Shown here one piece after another: positions 17,067 to 24,402 of a stretch of DNA of 49,425 nt; position 1 is the stretch's first letter; each line of letters opens with the position of its first letter. A model generated the notes under the pieces. It made no database searches, was not told the origin of the DNA, and worked only from the letters and a program-made list of their open reading frames with translations. Source of the stretch: an uncultured Collinsella sp. (GTDB taxonomy: Bacteria; Actinomycetota; Coriobacteriia; Coriobacteriales; Coriobacteriaceae); contig CAAEHI010000007.1 in NCBI GenBank assembly GCA_900755685.1, positions 1 through 49,425 on the forward strand, written 5' to 3'. Made by a program: the position numbers and the translations under genes.

Positions 17067-18791
17067 CTACGAGCGCAGTGTAATTTTATCGCGCAGCGAC
17101 TTGAGGTCTTCGGTGACGGTGCGGTCTTCCTGGATCATCTTCTGGACCTTTTTGTAGCTCGTGCTGACGGTCGAGTGGTTGCGGTTGCCAAATTCGGCGC
17201 CCACCGCCGTGGTCGTCATCTCGCACATCTCGATGGCCAGATAGATAGCGATATGGCGTGCTTTGGCGATATTGGCGTTGCGCCGCGGGCCGATGAGCTC
17301 CTCGTGCGTCACGCCGTACTGCTCTTCGATGACGGACTGAACCGTCTGGACGTTGATCTTTTTGGCCGATGTGTCGAAGTACTGGCTGGCGATGGCGTCG
17401 ATATCGTCAAAGGTGAGCTCCCCGCCCTCGCGCTCGCGGTCGCCCGCCTCCCCGGCGCAGCGCTCGCAAAAGCTCTCGAGTTCGCGGATGTTGGTGCCCG
17501 AGACCTCGGCCATGTGTTTAAAGTGCTCGTCGGTCAGGTGCCCGCCGTCGCCTCCATAGGCCGCCAGCAGCGAGTCGTCGCCTGCCTCGGGAGCGGCGAC
17601 GATGGTGTTCTCGTAATAGCGCTGCAAGATCTTGTATTTCATCTCGTAGCTGGGCTCTGCGACCAGGCAGAGCATGCCGGCGTTGAAGCGGCTGGTCAGA
17701 CGCTCGTCCATGCTCAGGTCCTTGGGGGCGCGGTCTGCCGCGATGACGACCTTCTTGTTGTTGCGGATGAACTCGTCCATGAGCTGGAAAAAGTAGTCCA
17801 CGCTCGCGCGCTTGCCGATGATGTTTTGGATGTCATCGATGATGAGCACGTCCACGCCGTGGTACGCCTGCATGATGGGGGCGTTGCTCTTCTTTTGGCG
17901 GTCGAACTCGGTCATCAGGTCGTCCAGATATGCCTGGGAGTTTGCATACTTGACCTTGATCTCGGGCGACTTCTCGGCGAGCTCGTTTTTGATGGCAAGC
18001 AGCAGGTGCGTCTTGCCCAGGCCCGATTTGCCGTAGATGAACAGTGATGTGCACGTGCCGCGCTCGTCCGCGAGGGCGGCAAACTTGAGTGCCGAGCGAT
18101 AGGCATGGCTGTTCTCGGGGCCGTAGACAAAGTTCTCAAAGGTAAATTTTGAGTTCGCGGCGAGCGGGGCTCCATCCGTATTCTGCTCGGCCGGCACGGT
18201 CGGTGCTGGCATGGGTGAAGCAGGGGTCGCAGCTTGCGTGGATTTAGTCGGCGCTCCGCCCTTCATCTGGTTCATCATGCGACGAAAGTCATCGGCCGAG
18301 AGCGTGTTCTTGATTGCAATGCCCGAATCCGCGCCCGCCGCTGCGTCGTGAGCGATGGGCATGTGCGTGACGGGTGTGTTCGTTGACGTCGCTGCCGCGG
18401 TCGGCAACGGTGCCATGGTTTCACGGGAAACATCGCTGTGCTGGTGCTCGATTGTCGGCACGTCGCCTGCGGAGGCCGGCACCGCCGGGGAAGCGACGGG
18501 AGGCGTGACGGGCGCCGCCGCGACAGCGGATTCCGTCGCGGCGCCTTGCGGTGCCACGATGTCGAGCGCAATCGGTGCAAAGGCGATTTCTTCCAAATAG
18601 GCCTCAATAGTCGGCTGATGCTTTTTGAGCTGCGCGATGGCAAAGCGCGAGGGGGCCTCGATCGTGAGCGTATCTTCGGTCAGGCTTATGGCGCGCGATT
18701 GCCCCAGCATGTTGATGAGGCGTGCATCTTGGCCGTCGCGCTGGCAAAAGGCGATGGCATCCCCCAGGATGATGCTTGCTTCCTCGTCCAC
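17067..18791 (-). CDS. dnaA: Chromosomal replication initiator protein DnaA
   Basis: DnaA binds boxes at the origin and melts DNA. The 574-aa protein starts at a GTG with GGGAGAG upstream. Domain I is about residues 1-82. Domain II is a very long Ala/Pro/Thr-rich linker (about 83-215), making the protein longer than most. The AAA+ domain III starts KFTFENFVYGPENSHAY, with Walker A GKSGLGKT and Walker B VLIIDDIQ. Domain IV carries the DNA-contact signature as GNRNHSTV, where most bacteria have G-x-RDHTTV; the usual Asp and first Thr are Asn and Ser. A parS-like word lies within the linker codons at 18417-18432. It is followed by dnaN and preceded by the GHKL gene, 15 bases upstream. Confidence 0.97.
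   Translation of the reverse strand: MDEEASIILGDAIAFCQRDGQDARLINMLGQSRAISLTEDTLTIEAPSRFAIAQLKKHQPTIEAYLEEIAFAPIALDIVAPQGAATESAVAAAPVTPPVASPAVPASAGDVPTIEHQHSDVSRETMAPLPTAAATSTNTPVTHMPIAHDAAAGADSGIAIKNTLSADDFRRMMNQMKGGAPTKSTQAATPASPMPAPTVPAEQNTDGAPLAANSKFTFENFVYGPENSHAYRSALKFAALADERGTCTSLFIYGKSGLGKTHLLLAIKNELAEKSPEIKVKYANSQAYLDDLMTEFDRQKKSNAPIMQAYHGVDVLIIDDIQNIIGKRASVDYFFQLMDEFIRNNKKVVIAADRAPKDLSMDERLTSRFNAGMLCLVAEPSYEMKYKILQRYYENTIVAAPEAGDDSLLAAYGGDGGHLTDEHFKHMAEVSGTNIRELESFCERCAGEAGDREREGGELTFDDIDAIASQYFDTSAKKINVQTVQSVIEEQYGVTHEELIGPRRNANIAKARHIAIYLAIEMCEMTTTAVGAEFGNRNHSTVSTSYKKVQKMIQEDRTVTEDLKSLRDKITLRS
18417..18432. other. Degenerate parS-like site inside dnaA
   Basis: GGTTTCACGGGAAACA differs from the parS consensus TGTTTCACGTGAAACA at two positions. 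It lies in the DnaA linker codons about 5 kb from the three perfect sites. ParB binding is possible but weaker than at the perfect sites. Confidence 0.4.
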
Positions 18792-18806
18792 TGTCTCTCC
18801 CGTTCT

Positions 18807-20159
18807 TTAGCTCTGAGCTCGCACGCGAGCGGCGCCGAGTTCGGTCAGATGGTATTTCTGGCCATGCTTGATGACTAAGCCGGCCTGCGCTAAGTCATTG
18901 AGCGTGCGTGACCAAGTGGGGGCCGAGTTTCCAAACGCCCTCGCAAGATCGGTTGCGCCGCATGCTTGATTTTGCGCCAGATAGCCCAGCGCGGCGTTGC
19001 CGCGATCGCTTACGAACACGTCCGGTTGTGGCTGCGCATACTGATTTGCTGCATTAGGATACATCATTTGAGCTGCTGGTTGTTGAGAACTCTGCATCGG
19101 CGGCATTTGCTGTTGAAAACTTTGAGGCCACTGTTGGTAAAGCTGCGGAGGCATCTGCTGGGCCCAGGGGTTGTACTGCTGCTGCGGCATCTGCTGGTAC
19201 GGCTGCTGATATCCCTGCTGGTACTGCTGCGGGAACTGCCGGCCATACCCCAGTGGCGGCATCTGCTGATATGGATATCCCTGTTGGTACGGCTGATAGC
19301 CCATTTGCTGGCCACCCGGTGCCCCCGTCGCCTGCTGCATCGCTGCTGCATCCTGATCCGCCAGCGGCATGGCCTCTGGCATGTTTGGCGGCATCGACAT
19401 CGATGCCGCCTGGGGCTCTTGTGCAGGAAGCATTCCGGGCTGCTGCATCTGTCCCACGGGGGGCTGCATCTGCTGCGTTGCCATGGGCTGCTGCGCAAAA
19501 GCTCCCGGCAGGGGATATGTGGGATGCTCCGTCTCGGGCCGCACGGCAGCACCGCGTCCGCCGGCACGCTCGATTTCCTGCACGCGTTTAGGGTTCAGGC
19601 TTACCGTAACCACGGTGCCGTTGCCCATGTTGTCCTCGATGGATACGGCACCGCCGGCGTTTTCCAAATACTCCTGCACCATGGGAAACCCTGCTCCGGT
19701 TCCACGGATATAGCGCTTCATCTTGCTGTTTGCGCTGGTAACGCCAAAGTCGAAAGCGCGCTCCTTGTCGTCGATGCCGGGTCCTTGATCAGCAAAGCGG
19801 ATGGTGTCTCCGCTGTCCAGAATCGAGATGATGGGCTCGGCAAAGTGCGCGTGGATAAAGTTCTCGACAATCTCGCGGATGACCATGAGCGAGATATGGC
19901 CACCCTGTTCTTTCATACACTGGTAGACGGTGTTGGTCGTCTCTTCCAAATACGTGCGGACATCTTGCGGATCAATGACGATTACCCGCGGTGTCGACAG
20001 CATGTCGTCATAGACGGCGATGCGCGCGGCGTACATGGCTTTTGGCGCCTGCGTGGTCGTCTGCTCGCCTTCCTCACGCTCTTCGCGCACGCCGGTGATG
20101 TGCTCGTTGTCGGGTGCCGGGTCTCCGGAATCGACCATGGTGTAAAAGTCGTCAGACAT
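18807..20159 (-). CDS. Origin-adjacent GHKL ATPase with Gln/Pro-rich linker and C-terminal winged helix
   Basis: The 450-aa protein has three parts. Residues about 85-190 form a GHKL ATP-binding domain: N box REIVENFIHAHF, G1 DQGPGID, G2 GTGAGFPMVQEY and closing GNGTVVTVSL. No histidine-kinase dimerisation domain or membrane segment is present, so it resembles an anti-sigma/SpoIIAB-like or stand-alone ATPase rather than a sensor. Residues about 220-385 are a low-complexity Gln, Pro, Met and Tyr-rich stretch (repeats such as YQQGYQQPYQQMPQQQ) of prion-like composition. Residues about 385-450 look like a winged-helix DNA-binding domain (ACGATDLARAFGNSAPTWSRTLNDLAQAGLVIKHG). It lies between the origin and dnaA, with dnaA 15 bases downstream, so it is probably co-transcribed with dnaA. 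The function is unknown. Confidence 0.8.
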   Translation of the reverse strand: MSDDFYTMVDSGDPAPDNEHITGVREEREEGEQTTTQAPKAMYAARIAVYDDMLSTPRVIVIDPQDVRTYLEETTNTVYQCMKEQGGHISLMVIREIVENFIHAHFAEPIISILDSGDTIRFADQGPGIDDKERAFDFGVTSANSKMKRYIRGTGAGFPMVQEYLENAGGAVSIEDNMGNGTVVTVSLNPKRVQEIERAGGRGAAVRPETEHPTYPLPGAFAQQPMATQQMQPPVGQMQQPGMLPAQEPQAASMSMPPNMPEAMPLADQDAAAMQQATGAPGGQQMGYQPYQQGYPYQQMPPLGYGRQFPQQYQQGYQQPYQQMPQQQYNPWAQQMPPQLYQQWPQSFQQQMPPMQSSQQPAAQMMYPNAANQYAQPQPDVFVSDRGNAALGYLAQNQACGATDLARAFGNSAPTWSRTLNDLAQAGLVIKHGQKYHLTELGAARVRAQS

Positions 20160-20504
20160 GCTGCTCGCAATCTTTCAAAAGGTTCCGAACAAATAGTAGC
20201 TCACCGTGCAATGTTTCTCATCTTTCGACAACTTTCCAAAACCTGTTGAAAACTTTGGAAAACAGACGAAAAGTTCTCAACATTGCCAACATGACCTGTT
20301 GAAAACTCGATGAAATATCGTGAAAAGTTGCCATGCACCGCTAGATCGAGCTTGGCTTATGGGGGAACCGTGTGAACTGCGCAACCTTTTACCTTTGATT
20401 TCTTGACATTTGAACATTGATTTCCCTACAATCTTCAAGCTCACGTGTCTATATCTGCGTCCGCGTCCCCGCGGACACTCGAAATGCAGCAGGAGGAACT
20501 TAAG
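20160..20504. other. oriC: Candidate oriC segment upstream of rpmH
   Basis: All genes to the left are on the minus strand and those to the right on the plus strand, so transcription diverges here, as at a bacterial origin. DnaA-box-like words of the form TTTTCAACA are on the minus strand at 20244-20252 and 20297-20305, each preceded on the plus strand by the same CC; TTCTCAACA is at 20274-20282. They sit in an AT-richer stretch, 20220-20320. The rpmH promoter is at 20403-20432. No gene is seen in this interval. Confidence 0.65.
20403..20432 (+). promoter_or_regulatory. Strong promoter of the rpmH operon
   Basis: A perfect TTGACA (20403-20408) and TACAAT (20427-20432) are separated by 18 bases. 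Transcription starts about 65 bases before rpmH. Confidence 0.85.
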
Positions 20505-20639
20505 ATGAAGCGTACGTATCAGCCTAATAAGCGTAAGCGTGCCAAGACCCATGGCTTCCGTGCCCGTATGGCCACTAAGGGTGGTCGTGCCGTGCTCGCC
20601 CGTCGTCGTGCCAAGGGCCGCAAGCGTCTCACTGTCTAG
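20505..20639 (+). CDS. rpmH: 50S ribosomal protein L34
   Basis: The 44-aa basic protein MKRTYQPNKRKRAKTHGFRARMATKGGRAVLARRRAKGRKRLTV-type sequence is the full L34 family pattern. The start is fixed by AGGAGG eight or so bases upstream; earlier in-frame starts would add 20 unrelated residues. It opens the conserved rpmH-rnpA-yidD-yidC-jag cluster beside the origin, which links ribosome supply to origin-proximal gene dosage. Confidence 0.97.
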   Translation: MKRTYQPNKRKRAKTHGFRARMATKGGRAVLARRRAKGRKRLTV

Positions 20640-20659
20640 CAGCGATACACACATCTCGC

Positions 20660-20998
20660 ATGAAGACTATTAAGTCTCGGCAAGATTTCGAGCATGTGTT
20701 CAGTCAGGGGCGTCGTTTCAATCACCCTCTGATTCGAATGACCATATGTGAATCGGTTGGCGAAGGCGACTCCGGAAGGGTCGCCTTCGTTGGTGCTAAG
20801 CGACTCGGTTGTGCCGTCGTGCGCAACCGATCTAAGCGTGTGATGCGCGAGGCCGCCCGCAGCTGCGGATTTCCCGTTGCGGGCTATGACATCATCTTGT
20901 TTGCAACTCCCAAGACGAGGGTTTCCTCGCCGCAGGAGATGGACAAGGCGTTGCGTTCGCTTATGAAGCGCGCCGGCGTTGCCGGGGAGGAGCGATGA
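20660..20998 (+). CDS. rnpA: Ribonuclease P protein component
   Basis: RnpA assists the catalytic RNA in removing tRNA 5' leaders. The 112-aa protein has the basic RNR motif helix (RNRSKRVMREAAR, about residues 55-67) and a central strand GRVAFVGAKRLGCAV, both typical. It lies 20 bases after rpmH, and its last four bases overlap the start of yidD (ATGA). Confidence 0.95.
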   Translation: MKTIKSRQDFEHVFSQGRRFNHPLIRMTICESVGEGDSGRVAFVGAKRLGCAVVRNRSKRVMREAARSCGFPVAGYDIILFATPKTRVSSPQEMDKALRSLMKRAGVAGEER

Positions 20999-21219
20999 GC
21001 AATCACGTTTTGCGACGTGTTGCCATCGCTCCTATTCGCATATATCAACAGGTTATTTCGCCCTTATTGCCTGACGCCTGCATTTATTACCCAACGTGCT
21101 CGCAATACGCCGTCCAGGCGATTGAGAAGCACGGTGTTTTGAGAGGCTGCTGGCTTGCCGTGAGGCGCATCGCTCGTTGCAATCCCCTGCACGTCGGCGG
21201 TTATGACCCTGTGCCCTAG
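20995..21219 (+). CDS. yidD: Membrane protein insertion efficiency factor YidD
   Basis: The 74-aa protein carries the whole family core: IRIYQQVISPLLPDACIYYPTCSQYAVQAIEKHG and the closing RCNPLHVGGYDPVP. The three Cys of the family are present, and the N-terminal helix is amphipathic, which fits association with the inner face of the membrane next to YidC. It overlaps rnpA by four bases. Confidence 0.95.
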   Translation: MSNHVLRRVAIAPIRIYQQVISPLLPDACIYYPTCSQYAVQAIEKHGVLRGCWLAVRRIARCNPLHVGGYDPVP

Positions 21220-21248
21220 CGGGCACTCGCTATCGGAGGAAAACTTAC

Positions 21249-22019
21249 ATGTGGGATTGGATCGTTAACATCCTTTTCGAGCTGCTCAAGCTCATCCAGA
21301 CCTTTGCGGTCGACTGGGGCCTGTCCATCATCATCCTGGTGGTCATCATCCGTCTGTTGCTGACGCCGCTTATGCTCAAGTCGACCAAGTCGACGGCTCG
21401 CATGCAGGTGCTGCAGCCCAAGATGCTCGAGATCCAGGAGCGCTATGCCGACGATCCCCAGCGTCAGGCCGAGGAGATGCAGAAGTTCTACAGCGAGAAC
21501 AAGTTCAACCCCATGGCTGGCTGTCTGCCGCTGCTGATTCAGATGCCTATCCTGTTCGCCCTGTTTACATTGCTGCGCAACCTGCCGCAGTACTTTAACG
21601 ACGGCACGTTCTCGTTCTTCAACATCCTGCCCGACCTGACCACCACGCCGAGCGCTTCCTTTGCCGATGGCTTTATGGTTGCACTGCCTGCGCTGGTTTG
21701 CCTGATCCTGTTTGCCGTCCTGACCCTGATTCCGCAGCTCTATATGTCGCGCAACCAGACCGGCCAGCAGGCTCAGAGCATGCGTATGATGGCCGTTGTC
21801 ATGACGGTCATGATGCTTTGGATGGGCTGGAGCCTTCCCGTTGGTGTTCTGCTGTACTACGACGTCTCGTCTGCTTGGCAGGTTATCCAGCAAATTTTTG
21901 TGACGCAGAAGGTCATCGAGAAGGCGAAGGCCGATGAGGAGGAGCGTCTTAAGAACGCTCCGCTGCAGGTTGAGGTCACTCGTCGCGAGAAGAAGCCGCG
22001 CCCGCACAAGAAGAAGTAG
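21249..22019 (+). CDS. yidC: Membrane protein insertase YidC/Oxa1 family
   Basis: YidC inserts and folds membrane proteins alone or with Sec. The 256-aa protein is the short Gram-positive type without the large periplasmic domain. Membrane segments are seen at about residues 20-42 (containing the conserved hydrophilic-groove Arg in IIILVVIIRLLLTPLML), about 95-115, 145-170 and 180-205. A basic C-terminal tail (RREKKPRPHKKK) can contact ribosomes. There is no lipobox, so it is not the lipoprotein form. The start has TCGGAGGA upstream. It follows yidD by 29 bases. Confidence 0.95.
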   Translation: MWDWIVNILFELLKLIQTFAVDWGLSIIILVVIIRLLLTPLMLKSTKSTARMQVLQPKMLEIQERYADDPQRQAEEMQKFYSENKFNPMAGCLPLLIQMPILFALFTLLRNLPQYFNDGTFSFFNILPDLTTTPSASFADGFMVALPALVCLILFAVLTLIPQLYMSRNQTGQQAQSMRMMAVVMTVMMLWMGWSLPVGVLLYYDVSSAWQVIQQIFVTQKVIEKAKADEEERLKNAPLQVEVTRREKKPRPHKKK

Positions 22020-22063
22020 TGGGATATCAATCTTATTTAGGTACCTAACTTTTGGAGTACGTT

Positions 22064-22633
22064 ATGTCTGAAGAGATCATCGAGGATATGCTTGAGGAGG
22101 TTGCCCCGCAGGTCGCGGGCGATTATCCCGAGATTGCACAGCGCTACAAGGCTGGTGAAGAGCTGACCGATGAGGAGCTCGACACCATTGCCGATGTTGC
22201 GATTTCCATCCTGCGTTCCATCCTTTCGCACTTCGATGCCGCCAACTCTCCTATCGATGAGTATGAGGGCGACGAGGGTGAGCTGATTTTGGATGTAACG
22301 GCTCCCGACCTTGCTGTTCTCATTGGCCGTCATGGTCGCACTCTTGATGCTCTTCAGGTTATGTTCTCTTTGCTGGTGAGCCGCAAGCTTGGCTTTAGGT
22401 ATCCGGTTGTAGTGGACGTCGAGGGATACAAGAGTCGCCGTCAGGATAAGGTCGCCTCCATGGCTCAGTCTGCTGCCGAGCGTGCCATCCGCACTCATAA
22501 GAGTGTTTCGCTTCCGCCCATGAATGCCTACGAGCGCCGACTGGTTCACATTGCACTTCGTGGCAACGATGCAGTCGATACTCATTCTGAGGGTTCTGAC
22601 CCTGATCGCCATGTGGTGATTGTTGCTCGATAA
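22064..22633 (+). CDS. jag: Jag/KhpB-type RNA-binding protein (KH and R3H domains)
   Basis: The 189-aa protein starts with an acidic helical region. A KH domain at about residues 75-130 contains the motif VLIGRHGRTLDALQVMFSLLVSR, and the C-terminal R3H domain contains the marker PPMNAYERRLVHIAL followed by SEGSDPDRHVVI. Related proteins (KhpB, EloR) bind RNA and influence cell division and elongation. The start at 22064 was chosen for GGAG seven bases upstream; an earlier TTG is less likely. It closes the rpmH cluster and is followed by a strong terminator. Confidence 0.92.
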   Translation: MSEEIIEDMLEEVAPQVAGDYPEIAQRYKAGEELTDEELDTIADVAISILRSILSHFDAANSPIDEYEGDEGELILDVTAPDLAVLIGRHGRTLDALQVMFSLLVSRKLGFRYPVVVDVEGYKSRRQDKVASMAQSAAERAIRTHKSVSLPPMNAYERRLVHIALRGNDAVDTHSEGSDPDRHVVIVAR

Positions 22634-22653
22634 TCTACTCGAGCTTATGCTAG

Positions 22654-22684
22654 GGGGACGTGGTTTCCACGTCCCCTTTTTTTG
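22654..22684 (+). terminator. Strong terminator after jag
   Basis: GGGGACGTGG and CCACGTCCCC flank a TTT loop and are followed by seven Ts. It separates the rpmH operon from rsmG-parAB. Confidence 0.9.
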
Positions 22685-22729
22685 TCAAAAGTTCTCGATA
22701 CGCTGATTTTTGTCAGAAAGGAGCTTCTG

Positions 22730-23467
22730 TTGTTTGTACTTACCGATCAGCAGGCTGACGAGATGTTGAGTCGCCTAACTTCCTATTGCAAAGAATATTC
22801 CTTGAGCGTAACTGATATTGAGCTGAGGAAATGTATCCAGCATTTGGATTTGGTTCTAGAAACAAATAAGACAACCAATCTCACCCGTATTCTTAACGTA
22901 GAAGATGCTGCCGTACTTCATATCCTCGACTCACTTGTTTTGCTCCCCTATATCAATAAGGCTCCTGAGGGAGCTTTGCTCGATATGGGAACAGGTGCGG
23001 GCTTCCCTGGTATTCCATTAACCATAACCACGCATCGTAAAGCTACTTATATTGACTCTGTTGGCAAGAAGGTTGATGCGGTTAATTCCTTTGTCCATGC
23101 TCTTGGATTGAAACATGCTCATGCGGTTCATGATCGTCTTGAAGAATATGCTCGAAGCCATAAGAAGCAGTTCTCCGTTGTAACCGCCCGCGCACTGGCC
23201 CCTCTACCGATTCTTGTTGAGTATGCGGCTCCGTACCTGAAGGATGGAGGGCTATTTGTTATCACCAAGGGCAATCCTTCGGATGAGGAGCTTGCTTCCG
23301 GCATGTCAGCAGCTAAGATTTGCGGCTTCACTTTGCTTCTGAATGACGCAATTGATTTGCCTGAAGGCTTGGGTCACAGGGAGTTCATTGTTCTTAAGAA
23401 GAGTCATTCAGCATCCGTTTCATTGCCTCGTGCAAATGGCATGGCAAAGAAGAATCCGCTTGCCTAG
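22730..23467 (+). CDS. rsmG: 16S rRNA (guanine527-N7)-methyltransferase RsmG
   Basis: RsmG methylates G527 of 16S rRNA using S-adenosylmethionine. The 245-aa protein carries the substrate loop NKTTNLTRILNVEDAAVLHILDSL and the SAM site LLDMGTGAGFPGIPL, then VVTARALAPLPILVEYAAPYL. The TTG start at 22730 has AAAGGAG at proper spacing; an in-frame start at 22682 would lie in the upstream terminator tail. Codon use is clearly richer in A/T-ending codons than jag and yidC. It is followed by the parS sites and parA. Confidence 0.93.
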   Translation: MFVLTDQQADEMLSRLTSYCKEYSLSVTDIELRKCIQHLDLVLETNKTTNLTRILNVEDAAVLHILDSLVLLPYINKAPEGALLDMGTGAGFPGIPLTITTHRKATYIDSVGKKVDAVNSFVHALGLKHAHAVHDRLEEYARSHKKQFSVVTARALAPLPILVEYAAPYLKDGGLFVITKGNPSDEELASGMSAAKICGFTLLLNDAIDLPEGLGHREFIVLKKSHSASVSLPRANGMAKKNPLA

Positions 23468-23468
23468 A

Positions 23469-23484
23469 TGTTTCACGTGAAACA
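23469..23484. other. parS: parS site 1 (perfect)
   Basis: TGTTTCACGTGAAACA, an exact match to the chromosomal parS palindrome, begins two bases after the rsmG stop. Confidence 0.95.
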
Positions 23485-23507
23485 TAATGGATACTAACAG
23501 CTTGCAG

Positions 23508-23523
23508 TGTTTCACGTGAAACA
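23508..23523. other. parS: parS site 2 (perfect)
   Basis: Exact TGTTTCACGTGAAACA, 39 bases after site 1 (start to start). This spacing allows cooperative loading of ParB clamps. Confidence 0.95.
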
Positions 23524-23546
23524 TAGCAGTTGCTATCGATTCGGAA

Positions 23547-23562
23547 TGTTTCACGTGAAACA
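23547..23562. other. parS: parS site 3 (perfect)
   Basis: Exact TGTTTCACGTGAAACA, 39 bases after site 2, so the three sites are evenly spaced. It lies 40 bases upstream of parA, so ParB bound here may also affect parAB expression. Confidence 0.95.
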
Positions 23563-23601
23563 TCCTCCGTTTGACAGCTTTAATACACACCAGGAGGGAC
23601 C

Positions 23602-24402
23602 GTGGGATTTCGCGACGTTAAGCGTTCTAAGAGCGCAAAAGACACGCGTATCATTGCAATCATCAATCAAAAAGGCGGCGTCGGTAAGTCAACGACGGCT
23701 GTAAACCTTGCAGCAGCACTGGGTGAGCAGGGTCGTAAGACACTGATTGTCGATTTTGATCCGCAGGGAAACAGCACCAGTGGATTCGGAATTGAAAAAG
23801 AAGACCTTGATCAATGCATCTATGATGCATTGTTGAATGATGTGCCGGCAGAATCGCTTGTTCTTGATACAAATTGCAAAAAGGTATTCGTAATTCCGGC
23901 TACAATTCAGCTTGCAGGCGCCGAAATTGAGCTCGTAAGCGCAATTGCACGTGAAACCCGCCTCAAAGATTTGCTTGAGCCGATTCAGGACGAGTTTGAC
24001 TTTATTTTCATTGACTGTCCTCCTTCGCTCGGCCTGCTTACTATCAACGCTTTGACCGCAGCAGACAGCGTTTTGATTCCGATCCAGTGCGAATATTACG
24101 CACTCGAGGGCGTTACGAAGCTGCTTGAGTCAATGAAGATGGTCAAATCAAGGCTGAACAAGGGCTTAGACACCTATGGTGTGCTTATGACCATGTATGA
24201 CTCACGTACTTCACTATCGAATCAGGTTGTTGAGGAGGTTCAATCGTACTTTGGTGATAAGGCGTTTAAGACGCTAATCCCCCGTACGGTTAAAATCTCC
24301 GAAGCTCCGTCTTTTGGAGAACCAGTAATTACCTATGCACCTCAAAATAAGGGTGCAAAAGCATATATGAACCTTGCAAAAGAGGTGATCAAGCGTGCCT
24401 AG
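23602..24402 (+). CDS. parA: Chromosome partitioning ATPase ParA (Soj)
   Basis: ParA binds DNA non-specifically in its ATP form and drives origin segregation with ParB. The 266-aa protein has the deviant Walker A KGGVGKSTTAVNLA (about residues 24-37), Walker A' DFDPQGNSTSG and Walker B FIFIDCPPSLGLLT. It ends in the LAKEVIKRA helix. The GTG start has AGGAGGGA upstream, and the N-terminus lacks the extra DNA-binding domain of plasmid type Ia ParA proteins. parB starts before the parA stop (8-base overlap). Confidence 0.96.
   Translation: MGFRDVKRSKSAKDTRIIAIINQKGGVGKSTTAVNLAAALGEQGRKTLIVDFDPQGNSTSGFGIEKEDLDQCIYDALLNDVPAESLVLDTNCKKVFVIPATIQLAGAEIELVSAIARETRLKDLLEPIQDEFDFIFIDCPPSLGLLTINALTAADSVLIPIQCEYYALEGVTKLLESMKMVKSRLNKGLDTYGVLMTMYDSRTSLSNQVVEEVQSYFGDKAFKTLIPRTVKISEAPSFGEPVITYAPQNKGAKAYMNLAKEVIKRA

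Noticed and set aside
18966..19600. Tandem trinucleotide repeat or CRISPR-like array within the GHKL gene
   Set aside because: The repetitive bases are codons of a Gln/Pro/Met-rich protein segment in an intact reading frame; there are no regular spacers.
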